Below, in pieces: positions 54,107 to 63,100 of a DNA stretch of 64,000 bases. The notes beneath the pieces were generated by a model that was given only the letters and a program-made list of their open reading frames with translations, had not been told where the DNA came from and ran no database searches. The DNA comes from Alkalinema pantanalense. GTDB lineage: Bacteria; Cyanobacteriota; Cyanobacteriia; Leptolyngbyales; Leptolyngbyaceae. Every line of letters begins with the position of its first letter. The stretch's first letter is position 1. The stretch covers positions 62,001-126,000 of the forward strand of contig NZ_JBLZFX010000003.1 of NCBI RefSeq assembly GCF_050753345.1. Direction: 5' to 3'. Both the position numbers and the translations under genes were made by a program.

Positions 54107-55363
54107 ATGGAGTTAGGACATTGGGTCGGTCTTTTGGCCTTAGGCATTGCGCTATTTATTCTCTGGCAAATTCGCAATGTATTGATGCTGATTTTTGCGG
54201 CGGTGGTACTCGCCTCTGCGCTGAATACCGCCGCTCGACAAATTCAAAAACTGGGCATTAAACGAGCGCCTTCGTTAATTTTGTCGATCGTGGGGATCTT
54301 CGGCCTTCTGCTCCTGTCGGTTTGGCTAATTATTCCGCCCTTTGCCGATCAATTTCAGCAACTGACCACCCTCTTTCCTAAAGGGCTCGATCGCGTCAAC
54401 ACCTGGTTAGACGATGCCCGCAGCTTTGCGCCGCCTTTCCTGCAATCCTCGCTACCCGATGTCGATAGTCTGATTCCTCAACTCCAACCCCTCGCCAATC
54501 GCTTACTTGGCAGTTCTTTTACGTTCTTTTCAGGCACGTTGGGAGCCCTCTTAAATATTTTGCTGGTCGTGATTCTTGCCATCATGTTTTTGGTGGATCC
54601 TGACCAATACCGCCGGGTCTTTGTCCGGTGTTTCCCCTCCTTTTACCGTCGCCGCATCAACGATATTTTGCTCAAGTGTGAAGAGTCCCTGCGGGGCTGG
54701 CTGGTCGGAATTCTGTTCAATATGGCGGTGATTGGGGGCTTTAGTGGTTTGGGTTTGTGGATTCTGCACATTCCCTTACCCTTCGCCAACGGGATTTTGG
54801 CGGGCTTGCTCACGTTCATTCCCAACATTGGGCCTGCCATCAGTGTGGTACCGCCCATGGCGATCGCGTTGCTGGATGCACCCTGGAAGTCTGTAGCTGT
54901 CTTGCTTCTGTACTTTGCGGTGCAGCAGTTGGAAACCAATGTCCTGACGCCCTATGTCATGGCTCAACAGGTTTCTCTCATTCCTGCAGTGACGTTGTTA
55001 TCACAGTTTTTCTTCGCAACATTTTTCGGTTTTCTGGGGCTATTGCTGGCCTTACCCTTAACCGTTGTCGGCCAAGTTTGGATCCATGAAATTGTGGTTA
55101 AAGATATTTTAGATCAATGGACAGAAGCAGAATTTTCGATCGTGCCCAGGAGATTCCAGAAAGCTACGACAGATCAATCCCCAACCACAGACAAGAATTC
55201 ACTAGAGCAATCTCCAGCCACCACAGACGATATTGAACCTTTGGTCATTCTGCAAAGTCAGTCTGGGGAAGCGTTGATCGATCAAGTCTCTCCTACAGGC
55301 TCCCAATGTGAAGAGTCTCCAGCCCCCCGTGACTCTCTCGATCGCAATAAAGACTTAGATTAA
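54107..55363 (+). CDS. AI-2E family transporter (permease)
   Basis: A 418-residue integral membrane protein with seven to eight spans. Family hallmarks include LILSIVGIFGLLLLSVWLII, IMFLVDPDQYRRVFVRCFP, the pore-associated GWLVGILFNMAVIGGFSGLG and LLTFIPNIGPAISVVPPMAI. Residues 345-418 are a hydrophilic extension. Members include AI-2 exporter TqsA and Na/H antiporter-like proteins, so the substrate is open. AGGAGAGAGGAG precedes the ATG at 54107; a GTG at 54104 is nearly equivalent. Confidence 0.88.
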   Translation: MELGHWVGLLALGIALFILWQIRNVLMLIFAAVVLASALNTAARQIQKLGIKRAPSLILSIVGIFGLLLLSVWLIIPPFADQFQQLTTLFPKGLDRVNTWLDDARSFAPPFLQSSLPDVDSLIPQLQPLANRLLGSSFTFFSGTLGALLNILLVVILAIMFLVDPDQYRRVFVRCFPSFYRRRINDILLKCEESLRGWLVGILFNMAVIGGFSGLGLWILHIPLPFANGILAGLLTFIPNIGPAISVVPPMAIALLDAPWKSVAVLLLYFAVQQLETNVLTPYVMAQQVSLIPAVTLLSQFFFATFFGFLGLLLALPLTVVGQVWIHEIVVKDILDQWTEAEFSIVPRRFQKATTDQSPTTDKNSLEQSPATTDDIEPLVILQSQSGEALIDQVSPTGSQCEESPAPRDSLDRNKDLD

Positions 55364-56094
55364 GCTGACTGGGTAATCGTCGTAGATTTCACAGTCGTAG
55401 ATTTCACAGTCGTAGATTTCACATAGGTGGCTAAAACTGATTGGCAATCCGCTACAGAGTCTCGGCGGGTTAATGCTTCCACCAGGGCATCGTAAGCTGC
55501 TGAGTTTTCTTCCAACAGCGTTTTCGCCCGGAGAATACAGAATCGTTCTTTTTGCTCCGCTTCCCCATCGGAAAATTTGAGGTGATTCAACACAGCCCGT
55601 AGCTTGAGCCGATCGTCCGATCCGCCCTCAGCGCTACCATACTGCAATTTTTCCGCTGCGATGCCTGCCATCCAAACCGTGCAGAAACGATCGAGCCACT
55701 GGGCTGATAGCTTGCCCTGTTGCAGTTGCTGGTCTAACTCCTGGGTATCAAACTGAATACCGCCTTGCCCCGCAAAGCCTTTCCGCAAAGCCTCCCACGC
55801 GGTGAGGGAATAGTCTGTGACGGGAATGCCCAACTGTTGCGCCACCAGGAAATGGCCCGCCTCATGGCGAATAATCCGTTCACGGTGAGCCGGGGAAAAG
55901 CCTGCAATCCAATCCAACAGCACATTCTGCCCCTGCCCCTGAAAGCTAAAGGCATCCAGCGTCCCGATCGCCATCATCCCAAAAATCGCGATCGCAGGCA
56001 CCGCTGGCGAAATATGCAGCAATGGCCCTAACAGCGTTGTTAAGGTCATCAAAAACACCGCGATCGCCACCAAATTTAGGGACAGTTGATTCAT
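55360..56094 (-). CDS. M41-like metallopeptidase without AAA domain
   Basis: A 244-residue membrane protein. Two hydrophobic spans occupy residues about 8-25 (LVAIAVFLMTLTTLLG) and 31-46 (AVPAIAIFGMMAIGTL). The zinc motif HEAGH is at residues 77-81, and helical remains of the FtsH/M41 peptidase fold follow (GSAEGGSDDRLKLRAVLNHL). No AAA ATPase is present. Similar stand-alone proteins occur in cyanobacteria and plants. The C-terminus ends in three tandem VKSTT repeats. The ATG at 56094 is preferred, as the extension to 56178 runs into the adjacent gene. It overlaps the end of the AI-2E gene by four bases on the opposite strand. Confidence 0.72.
   Translation of the reverse strand: MNQLSLNLVAIAVFLMTLTTLLGPLLHISPAVPAIAIFGMMAIGTLDAFSFQGQGQNVLLDWIAGFSPAHRERIIRHEAGHFLVAQQLGIPVTDYSLTAWEALRKGFAGQGGIQFDTQELDQQLQQGKLSAQWLDRFCTVWMAGIAAEKLQYGSAEGGSDDRLKLRAVLNHLKFSDGEAEQKERFCILRAKTLLEENSAAYDALVEALTRRDSVADCQSVLATYVKSTTVKSTTVKSTTITQSA
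55381..55423 (-). repeat. Tandem 15-base repeat encoding VKSTT units
   Basis: CGTAGATTTCACAGT is repeated in tandem twice, with a third partial copy, within the last codons of the M41-like gene. Translation gives successive VKSTT pentapeptides. Confidence 0.8.
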
Positions 56095-56179
56095 TGCTCT
56101 AAAATTCCGCGCTCTAAAATTCTGCAAATAATACAAATGCCAGACAGGGCTGAAACGCAGATCGCCCAAGAGAACCAAG

Positions 56180-57052
56180 CTAGGGCATCTCTGGGGAGCT
56201 CTCCGGTGGACTACTCTCCGATGAACTATCCGATTGCGGCGTAGCAGAGGAATCTGGGGAAGTAGCCGTCCCTGAACTCTCCGGTTGTTGACCTCGGGCT
56301 TTAAAGAACGTTTCTAAACTTTGCCGATCGCCAACAAACCGCCAATGCCAGGGTTCATAGGACACCCCCTGCTTATTATTTTTGGGAAATGACAGTTCAA
56401 AGTTGTAGCGCGGTGCATTGGCTTGCAACCATTTGAAGGCCGCTGTTTGCTCAAACTCAGGACTTAAGTTCGTCGCCGGAACATTACCATCTCCAATGTC
56501 GATCGCATAGCCCGTGTGATGCTCACTGTAGCCGGGAGGCGCACTAACGGCTGCCCGCTGTTCCGCTGTTTGGATCCGTTGCTGCTTCAAGGAGAGAAAG
56601 ACCTGTTCTTGTTCCGAGATCGATCGAAAGGCAGACAATGGCATTAAGCTAATGCCTTCAGCTTGGGCAGCAGCAGTCATCTCTTTATAAGCCTGGGCAG
56701 CGGCCTTGCGCAGCTTCAGCCCCCCATCTGCCGTAATTGGTTCCAATTCCGCTGCGGGAGATTCGGGATAGGGGTAGTGGTTCAGGACAGTTCCTGCTGG
56801 AGCACCTGCGGGATTGGTATTGTTAGCGGTCGAACTGGATGCAGGAGGATCTGAGGTCGGGTTACGAGAGACTGCCCACCAGCCAGCTCCCCCGATCGCC
56901 GCGACGATCGCCAACCCAGCGATGCCCATCAACGGCGTTAAGCCTTTTTTGGGCTGACTGGTTAATGTTTCCCTAGTCGCTTCTGGCAAATCATCATCAA
57001 AGGAAGACGAAGAGAGTTTTGAGGGTTTTCCGGGCCAACCAGCCTTACTCAC
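56180..57052 (-). CDS. D-alanyl-D-alanine carboxypeptidase, VanY/M15 family
   Basis: A 290-residue membrane-anchored peptidase that trims the terminal D-Ala of peptidoglycan stems. A single span (PLMGIAGLAIVAAIGGAGWW) lies near residues 40-60. The zinc-binding segment PPGYSEHHTGYAIDIGDG is at about 175-190, and SYEPWHWRFVG supplies the final histidine and catalytic site. The C-terminus is Ser/Pro-rich. It starts with GTG; AAGGAG lies eight bases upstream. Spacing to the next gene (M41-like) suggests possible co-transcription. Confidence 0.9.
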   Translation of the reverse strand: MSKAGWPGKPSKLSSSSFDDDLPEATRETLTSQPKKGLTPLMGIAGLAIVAAIGGAGWWAVSRNPTSDPPASSSTANNTNPAGAPAGTVLNHYPYPESPAAELEPITADGGLKLRKAAAQAYKEMTAAAQAEGISLMPLSAFRSISEQEQVFLSLKQQRIQTAEQRAAVSAPPGYSEHHTGYAIDIGDGNVPATNLSPEFEQTAAFKWLQANAPRYNFELSFPKNNKQGVSYEPWHWRFVGDRQSLETFFKARGQQPESSGTATSPDSSATPQSDSSSESSPPESSPEMP

Positions 57053-57310
57053 ACACAGTCTCCTTGGTAAATCCAGAAGGTAATAACCAATTTAAAGTAA
57101 CAAATTCAAGTAACAAACCATTTACAGAAAATTATAGACGGCACAACCGTACAACTTGGCCCTACCACCAACCCTTGTGATCGCGGGCGTTTCCCCAGCA
57201 TCTCTGAAGTCTGAGACTTTCCCTAGAGTAGACTAGATCGCCATCCCATTAACGGTTACTGTTAACACTGACGATTAATCTTGCCTATTTCCCATCTCCC
57301 GAAGGCTGTC

Positions 57311-58351
57311 ATGGTCATGTCCCCTGTTCAAGAATCTGCGCCCCTTCCCTCCAATCCATTGGCTATCCCTGAATCACGTCCCGAATTGTCGATCGTTGTG
57401 CCGATTTACAACGAAGCAGAAAGCTTACCGTTTTTGCTCGATGCGATCGGCCAGAGTTTAGTCGAAAGTGGACTCAACCATGAAGTGATTTGTGTTGATG
57501 ACGGCTCCCAGGATGGATCAGATCGGATTTTAAAACAGCAAGCTGCCGATCGCCCCCATCTACGGGTTGTCCTTCTCCGGCGCAACTATGGGCAAACTGC
57601 CGCGATCGCGGCGGGGTTCAAATACGCCCAGGGGAAGGTCGTGATTACGCTAGATGGGGATTTGCAAAATGACCCAGCGGATATTCCCATGCTGTGGAAC
57701 AAGTTGAACGAAGGCTATGACCTCGTCAGCGGTTGGCGCAAGGATCGGCAAGACAAAGCACTGACCCGTGTAATTCCCTCTAGAATTGCCAATTGGCTCA
57801 TCGGTCAAGTGACGGGGGTCAAACTCCACGACTACGGTTGCTCCCTTAAAGCCTACCGATCGGAACTGGTAGCAGACTTGAATCTATACGGCGAACTGCA
57901 TCGCTTTTTGCCCGCCCTCGCCTTTATCGAAGGGGCACGAATTACCGAAGTTCCCGTGCGGCACCATGCCCGCCGCTATGGTCGGAGTAAATATGGCCTC
58001 GATCGCACCTTCCGAGTGGTGATGGACTTGCTCACCATTTCCTTTATGCGCAAGTTTCTGACCCGACCAATGCACGTCTTTGGGCTGTTTGGCCTGATTG
58101 CATTGGTCTTGGGTGTGCTTTTAGGCTTCTACCTAGCTTATGTGAAAATTGTCTTTGGAGAAGATATTGGCCAACGTCCGCTGTTGACGCTGACGGTATT
58201 GCTGTTGATTAGTGGGTTACAACTGTTTAGTTTCGGCCTTTTGGCGGAATTGGGAATGCGAACTTACCACGAATCCCAAGATCGTCCCATCTATCGGGTT
58301 CGTGAAGTGATTGGCGTTGCAGGAGCCGAACCGGACGATCGAACTCCCTAA
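57311..58351 (+). CDS. Glycosyltransferase family 2, DPM/GtrB-like
   Basis: A 346-residue membrane-associated transferase. VVPIYNEAESLPFLLDAI, VDDGSQDGS, TLDGDLQNDP and SGWRKDRQD are GT2 hallmarks, the last two holding metal- and sugar-nucleotide-binding acids. Two C-terminal spans (VFGLFGLIALVLGVLLGFYL; LLTLTVLLLISGLQLFSFGL) follow. Such enzymes attach a sugar to polyprenyl phosphate for later glycan assembly. The in-frame TTG at 57281 is less likely than the ATG at 57311, which has GAAGG upstream. Donor sugar unknown. Confidence 0.9.
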   Translation: MVMSPVQESAPLPSNPLAIPESRPELSIVVPIYNEAESLPFLLDAIGQSLVESGLNHEVICVDDGSQDGSDRILKQQAADRPHLRVVLLRRNYGQTAAIAAGFKYAQGKVVITLDGDLQNDPADIPMLWNKLNEGYDLVSGWRKDRQDKALTRVIPSRIANWLIGQVTGVKLHDYGCSLKAYRSELVADLNLYGELHRFLPALAFIEGARITEVPVRHHARRYGRSKYGLDRTFRVVMDLLTISFMRKFLTRPMHVFGLFGLIALVLGVLLGFYLAYVKIVFGEDIGQRPLLTLTVLLLISGLQLFSFGLLAELGMRTYHESQDRPIYRVREVIGVAGAEPDDRTP

Positions 58352-58405
58352 GCGATTGCGCTTAGAGATCTACACCATTGTGGACGACTGCTGATTAAAG
58401 ACTTG

Positions 58406-58651
58406 CTATTCCTTGGGCTTGGCTTTATTCAACCGCAACTGACGCCCCATCCACTCAGCGCCATCTAACTCGCTGATGGCATTATCCTCATGGGCAGCCT
58501 CGGCCAACTCCACAAAGGCAAAGCCTCGTACCCGACCTGTCTCCCGATCGGTGGGGACTACAATGCGCTTAATTGCACCATATTCTCCAAAAACCTCTTT
58601 TAAGTCATCCTCAGTTGCTTTGTAGGAGAGATTTCCAACGTAAATAGTCAT
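58406..58651 (-). CDS. RNA-binding protein with single RRM
   Basis: An 81-residue cyanobacterial RNA-binding protein. RNP2 is IYVGNLSY and RNP1 is RGFAFVEL, spaced normally. The glycine-rich C-terminus typical of the cold-induced Rbp class is absent, so it matches the shorter group. The ATG at 58651 (MTIYVGNLSY) is clear; a longer reading to 58723 would include an atypical Cys-containing N-terminus. Such proteins bind mRNAs and often respond to light or temperature. Confidence 0.9.
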   Translation of the reverse strand: MTIYVGNLSYKATEDDLKEVFGEYGAIKRIVVPTDRETGRVRGFAFVELAEAAHEDNAISELDGAEWMGRQLRLNKAKPKE

Positions 58652-59337
58652 GGGCTTGAACTTCCGAACGAGTAACGTTGCTGCTTGCCGCCCAAGCCCT
58701 CTCTCCTGTTTGCAAATCTTCAAAGTTACAAGCCTTTAAACTGCAAGGTTTCAAGGAATCATTTAGGGAGGCAAGAAACCTGCTGGGGAAGATCCGTCAC
58801 AGCACTGATGCTACCTCGAGAAATTCATTGAGCTAGAAATTCGTTGAGATTGAACTTCTAGAACATCATCCAGTAGGCAACAATCAAGCGATATTTCAGC
58901 CATTCATCAGCAAGAGCACAATTTCCCACGACAGACCGATCTTTCTACTAGCCCTGATTTTGTCTTTTACCTTCCTTTCCTGGGATCTGCCTCAGAAGCA
59001 CTGAATTCCAGTTAGGCAGGAAACTCCATATCAAAGGAAGAGAAGTCAGTCTATCTTAAGGAATAGATTCAAGATCGTAGCGCTTAATTTTCTTGCCAGT
59101 AGACAACACCGTTACAAAATTAGTGGAATTTCTAGCTAATTTTTGTAACAGCTTTTGGAATTGCTTCTATTCGTAAAGAAAAGAGGCTTTAAGTTGCAAA
59201 TTCTTAATAGTGGCTGAGATAGCCGATCGGGAAGTTGGCAGGACATCCTCCAAATCAACCACCGACAGACCCGATCGAACGGCCAGAGATCGAGCCAACC
59301 CCTAACTCAGCAGATATAGACTCGACGGGGAACTCGA
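58652..59337. other. 686-base upstream region of the RRM gene
   Basis: AT-rich and noncoding. Near 58811-58850 a 16-base unit AGAAATTCATTGAGCT is repeated imperfectly. At 59111-59149, GTTACAAAATTAG pairs with CTAATTTTTGTAAC, leaving a one-base bulge. A long leader for the RRM gene would fit known rbp genes, but no transcript start is visible. Confidence 0.45.
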
Positions 59338-59544
59338 TTAATCAATCGAAATGGATTGTGGCCCAGTGGAGGACGCACTAGTTGGCACCGTCGTTGTTGG
59401 ATCAATCCCCTGCTTCACCAACCAACTTTTAATGGGATCATCATTCAAATTAAGCTTCAGCAAACCTGAAACAAAACCGCCCATGAAAGCAATCGGCTGC
59501 TGAGTTAATTCCTTCATTAATGGAGAAAGTTCTGTCAGAAACAT
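59338..59544 (-). CDS. Small conserved cyanobacterial protein, 68 residues
   Basis: Residues 1-47 (SPLMKELTQQPIAFMGGFVS, KLNLNDDPIKSWLVKQG) look like a conserved amphipathic core, followed by a Thr/Ser-rich tail. GAAGGTG lies just before the ATG. I recall similar short proteins in many cyanobacteria without known function. It lies between the RRM region and cysE and is transcribed toward the former. Confidence 0.65.
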   Translation of the reverse strand: MFLTELSPLMKELTQQPIAFMGGFVSGLLKLNLNDDPIKSWLVKQGIDPTTTVPTSASSTGPQSISID

Positions 59545-59903
59545 ATTGCACCTTCACACCTTGGTTATCGTAGTTGGGCACGGGTTATCACAGTTGGGCA
59601 ATCGTTAATCTGGGGTTTGTCAGGCGAATCGGCGTTTACTTGGCCCTAGCTTAACTTGGCCCCAGCCTGGCTCAACCTAGCCCTAGATAATTTGCCCCTA
59701 GATTAATTTAGCCCTGTGAACTTTATTGTCGTGTTTTGTTGCGTTTTTGGGTAGTGGCATCTCTGGTGGATTCTCAGTCCATTCAGTATTGGGATCTAGG
59801 ACGGTTCGGTTTTAACCCTGAGGCAGATCGGACTACCGATTCCTTCTCACCACAGACACCGTTAAGATAAGAATTGGTGTTCTTGCCGATAGAGGTGCGC
59901 TCC
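59545..59903. other. intergenic region before cysE
   Basis: 359 bases. Between about 59635 and 59720 several degenerate GCCCTAG/TTAATTT-type units recur, similar in style to those at 19655-19757. The right end contains the cysE promoter. Confidence 0.4.
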
Positions 59904-60698
59904 GTGCTGAAAACCCTGGTTGAAGACTTTACAATTATTTTTGAGCGGGATCCAGCCGCTCGCAACTGGGTCGAAGTTCTATTTTGTTATCCTGGGTTGC
60001 AGGCGCTGTTTTTCCATCGGATTGCCCATGCACTCCATCGGTTAGGGCTGCCCTTTATTCCACGCCTCATTTCCCACATCGCTCGCTTTGTGACTGGGAT
60101 TGAAATTCACCCTGGAGCCACGATCGGGCGTGGGGTATTTATCGATCACGGCATGGGTGTGGTGATTGGCGAAACGGCGATCGTGGGGGATTACGCCCTC
60201 ATCTACCAAGGCGTGACCCTAGGCGGAACCGGGAAACAAAGTGGAAAACGTCACCCAACCCTGGGAGAAAATGTCGTAGTCGGCACGGGGGCGAAGGTTC
60301 TCGGCAACATTCAGATTGGGAATAATGTGCGGATTGGAGCTGGATCCGTAGTACTACGGGATGTCCCATCGGATTGCACCGTCGTGGGGGTTCCGGGACG
60401 GGTGGTGTATCGGGCAGGTGAACGGGTCGAGCCGTTGGATCACAACCGTTTGCCGGACTCGGAAGCGCAGGTCATTCGGGCTTTGGTCGATCGGATTGAA
60501 GCTCTGGAACAACAACTACAATCCCTCCAAAGTCGGCAAACTCTGGCGGAATGCTATGCCATGCCTGCCGCAGAAGGGTCAGACATGCAGGAGTTAACTG
60601 ATTTAACTGATTTGTCTGGGGAGGAAGCGTCCGAGCAACCTTGCTGCCAACTTCGGGACAAAGTTATTAATGAGTTTCTAGATGGTGCTGGAATTTAG
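59904..60698 (+). CDS. cysE: Serine O-acetyltransferase
   Basis: A 264-residue acetyltransferase that makes O-acetylserine. The left-handed beta-helix domain has hexapeptide repeats (GIEIHPGATIGRGVFIDHG, GVTLGGTGKQSGKRHPTLG). The C-terminal extension after about 180 is longer than in enterobacteria and acidic, but ends in FLDGAGI, keeping the Gly-Ile tail that enters the CysK active site in the cysteine synthase complex. A GTG at 59904 (MLKTLVEDF) with AGAGG upstream is preferred; the TTG at 59874 lacks a site. Confidence 0.92.
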   Translation: MLKTLVEDFTIIFERDPAARNWVEVLFCYPGLQALFFHRIAHALHRLGLPFIPRLISHIARFVTGIEIHPGATIGRGVFIDHGMGVVIGETAIVGDYALIYQGVTLGGTGKQSGKRHPTLGENVVVGTGAKVLGNIQIGNNVRIGAGSVVLRDVPSDCTVVGVPGRVVYRAGERVEPLDHNRLPDSEAQVIRALVDRIEALEQQLQSLQSRQTLAECYAMPAAEGSDMQELTDLTDLSGEEASEQPCCQLRDKVINEFLDGAGI

Positions 60699-61470
60699 TA
60701 GGAGCGTAGGATTTCCCTACAAGGTTCCTTAATTAATCACGCCATAAAACCGAGAAGATCGCACATTTAACGATCGGTGAGAGTCATCTCTTGCCGATTT
60801 TCGATCGTCTAGTCGATCGGCCCCTCGATCGTCAATATTCATGAACTTATGACAAGCCCTCAAAATTAAAGTGCTAGGATCCAGATTGAAGTGGTAGCTA
60901 AATATCCCATTGATCTTTCTAGCTTGACAGGTAATAACTCAGACATAGATCGCAGGGAAGCAGGAGTGGGGAGTTCAAGTTTAGCTGTAAGGTTTTAGCT
61001 AGAGATTTTAGTGTAGATTGTAGTGCTGGATTTTGCCTTGAGAGAGCTTGCAGGACAATTTCCCCGGCTTGGTAATAACGTTCTTAAATTGAATTCTCCA
61101 TTGAGCTAGTAATGTTATCTAGACAGTGATCTTACTCAGACAATTCTGTCATCGGACTCGGGTGAGCAATTTACTGTCAGTTCAATCTTTTTCAAATTTC
61201 TCAGAAAGTTGATTTTCTGATATTTTTGTCATTTCAACTTTTGTTTCAGATATTGACGGATTGAGTTGTTTTCTATTCCATCTAGCTGATAAAGAAAATT
61301 CTTTTTTGATTCTCGTAATGGATTTCATTGAAATCATTTTCAAGCGATCGATGAAATCAGTTCAGTGATATCTGGTGTGAGCTTTGGGACAGCTACAGCT
61401 AACTAGTAGAGATTGATGAGTTTACTTGATTCCACGATTCATAAATTTCTTGACAGGAAAGGAGCAATAT
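60699..61470. other. 772-base intergenic region, GATCG-rich near its left end
   Basis: Between 60765 and 60840 the sequence contains several CGATCG palindromes close together. The rest is AT-rich, with no ORF of note. Just before the next ATG is AAAGGAG. Confidence 0.4.
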
Positions 61471-61872
61471 ATGTTGCAACAAACGATTCGGATTGAGAAT
61501 GAAACGCGCAATCATCGAGGAGACTTGCTAGATGCCACGATCGAGTACGAACTGCTGGAAATGAATGATGCTTTTGGTTGGGCCGTGATCCAAGCCAATA
61601 GCGCAGATCCAACCATTCATCGTGTACCCCCCGATCGCTTGCGCACTTTGGAAGTGATTGGTTCTCAGGTAGCAATTAAACCAGGCACCCGCGATCTGAA
61701 AGGTTATTTCTTGAAACGGAAATCGGGCTATGCCTTCATGGGCATTGATGACTTTGGTTGGGCGGTGATTTGCACAAATAAACATGATGCATCTTGCCAT
61801 CACGTCGATCCAGACAACTTGAAGATGACACAAATTACGAGAAGCATCAGATACTCCCATGCCAAGAAATAA
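61471..61872 (+). CDS. Conserved hypothetical with an internal duplication
   Basis: A 133-residue protein I cannot assign. Two related halves are visible: FGWAVIQANSADPTIHRVPP then DRLRTLEV, and FGWAVICTNKHDASCHHVDP then DNLKMTQI, each with an FGWAVI core and a His/Asp-Pro turn. It is soluble and without signal peptide. The ATG at 61471 has AAAGGAG nine bases upstream; the earlier ATG at 61426 adds an unlikely leader. No neighbour suggests a role. Confidence 0.7.
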   Translation: MLQQTIRIENETRNHRGDLLDATIEYELLEMNDAFGWAVIQANSADPTIHRVPPDRLRTLEVIGSQVAIKPGTRDLKGYFLKRKSGYAFMGIDDFGWAVICTNKHDASCHHVDPDNLKMTQITRSIRYSHAKK

Positions 61873-61904
61873 AGAAGACCGCAGGCCACTGCTGGATGCA
61901 CCGT

Positions 61905-62489
61905 TTACGGATTAACTGCCTGCACTTGCCATGGAGAATTAGCGGGGCGATCGTAAATCCAACGGTTTTGCGGATCACCTCGCAATTCCAAGTGATCAAC
62001 CCCTGTGGGATCCAGCAACAGGAGACAAAAGGAGACGAGGGGTTGCGTAAGATCCAAGACATCATCGGTGGTCAACAGGGCTTGGGTCGCTCGGGGCTGA
62101 GCCGGCGTTGGCCAAGCAAATTGTGCCCTTGCCCGATCGGACAGGTCTTGCCAAGCCTGCGATCGGGCCATTTGTAATGTGAGGTCAGGTTCCGTTGCCG
62201 TTACCAATTGCAACTCCCCTAAAATCCTGAATTGCTCACGGGTTTTTGGGAAATACCAACACAATTCCGCCCATCGAGAATGCTGGTAATGCTGAACTTT
62301 TTCGCTGCGGGCATCGGTGACAAACTTGAGTTGATTGGTTTCGCCCCAAAATCCTCGAAAGACGATCGTTCGATTGGCGGGTTTGCCATCGGGCCGGACT
62401 GTGGCCAATTGGGCATAGCGGCTTTCCAGTTGGGAACGATTTCGGTGGAGGGCGCGGGCTAGGGGCGATCGCCAAGGGGCCAAGGTCAT
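61905..62489 (-). CDS. PPOX-type FMN-dependent flavoprotein
   Basis: A 194-residue protein of the pyridoxamine-phosphate-oxidase-like fold, in the cyanobacterial Npun_F5749 group. TVRPDGKPANRTIVFRGFWG and VTDARSEKVQHYQHSRWAEL are FMN-binding segments, and ELCWYFPKTREQFRILG closes the barrel. Function could be a flavin reductase or a B6-related oxidase. Its ATG overlaps the stop of the upstream secreted-protein gene (ATGA), so the two are translationally coupled. Confidence 0.87.
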   Translation of the reverse strand: MTLAPWRSPLARALHRNRSQLESRYAQLATVRPDGKPANRTIVFRGFWGETNQLKFVTDARSEKVQHYQHSRWAELCWYFPKTREQFRILGELQLVTATEPDLTLQMARSQAWQDLSDRARAQFAWPTPAQPRATQALLTTDDVLDLTQPLVSFCLLLLDPTGVDHLELRGDPQNRWIYDRPANSPWQVQAVNP

Positions 62490-63100
62490 GAAGTTACAGG
62501 ATTAAAAACCGGAACATACCGTAGTGACTCTATCACCGCAATGGCCTCTTGGGGCGACAAGTTACTGCACTGGTCGAGTTCTGGAATGACCCCTGCACCT
62601 GTGAAGCGGTAGAAAGCAGCAGGCGCAACGACGGTACGATCGCTCAACCAACTGGATAGCAGCGTTGGCGTAGCCGATTTACCGTATCGATCGACCTCTA
62701 AGCGACCCTCGCTAAACTGGGACGCTTTCGTATTAATGGGATAGCTGGCTATTTTGGACTGGGGCAAATCACCAATGCCGCCAGAAGTCGCTTCGATCGC
62801 GAAACATTGAATCTGGGTATTAGTTACTTTTTCATACAGAACCGTGTAGGTATAACCTCCTAGCCGGGAGGATCTTTGAGTCGTAGCCAATATTTGCTTG
62901 AGGCGGAAGCCTTCTGGGACATAGCTCGGCAAGGCAACCTGCAAACCAGAAGATTGCAAAACCAGCAGTTGACGGGCTGTGGGCTGAGTCACAGGATTGT
63001 TGAGTCCTGGATCAGGAAGTTGGGCTTGGGCAATCGGGTGGAGCTGAGGAAACCCCAAATAAGTGAAGAGACAGGTAGCAACTGCGATCGTTGATTTCAT
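62486..63100 (-). CDS. Secreted conserved hypothetical protein
   Basis: A 204-residue exported protein. The signal peptide is MKSTIAVATCLFTYLGFP with a cleavage site near AQAQ. The mature part contains YVPEGFRLKQILATTQRS, YTYTVLYEKVTNTQIQCFAI and several beta strands but no known domain. The start is the ATG at 63100 with a TGGAG-like site; an earlier ATG at 63139 would precede the signal. Overlap with the PPOX gene supports joint expression. Confidence 0.7.
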   Translation of the reverse strand: MKSTIAVATCLFTYLGFPQLHPIAQAQLPDPGLNNPVTQPTARQLLVLQSSGLQVALPSYVPEGFRLKQILATTQRSSRLGGYTYTVLYEKVTNTQIQCFAIEATSGGIGDLPQSKIASYPINTKASQFSEGRLEVDRYGKSATPTLLSSWLSDRTVVAPAAFYRFTGAGVIPELDQCSNLSPQEAIAVIESLRYVPVFNPVTS

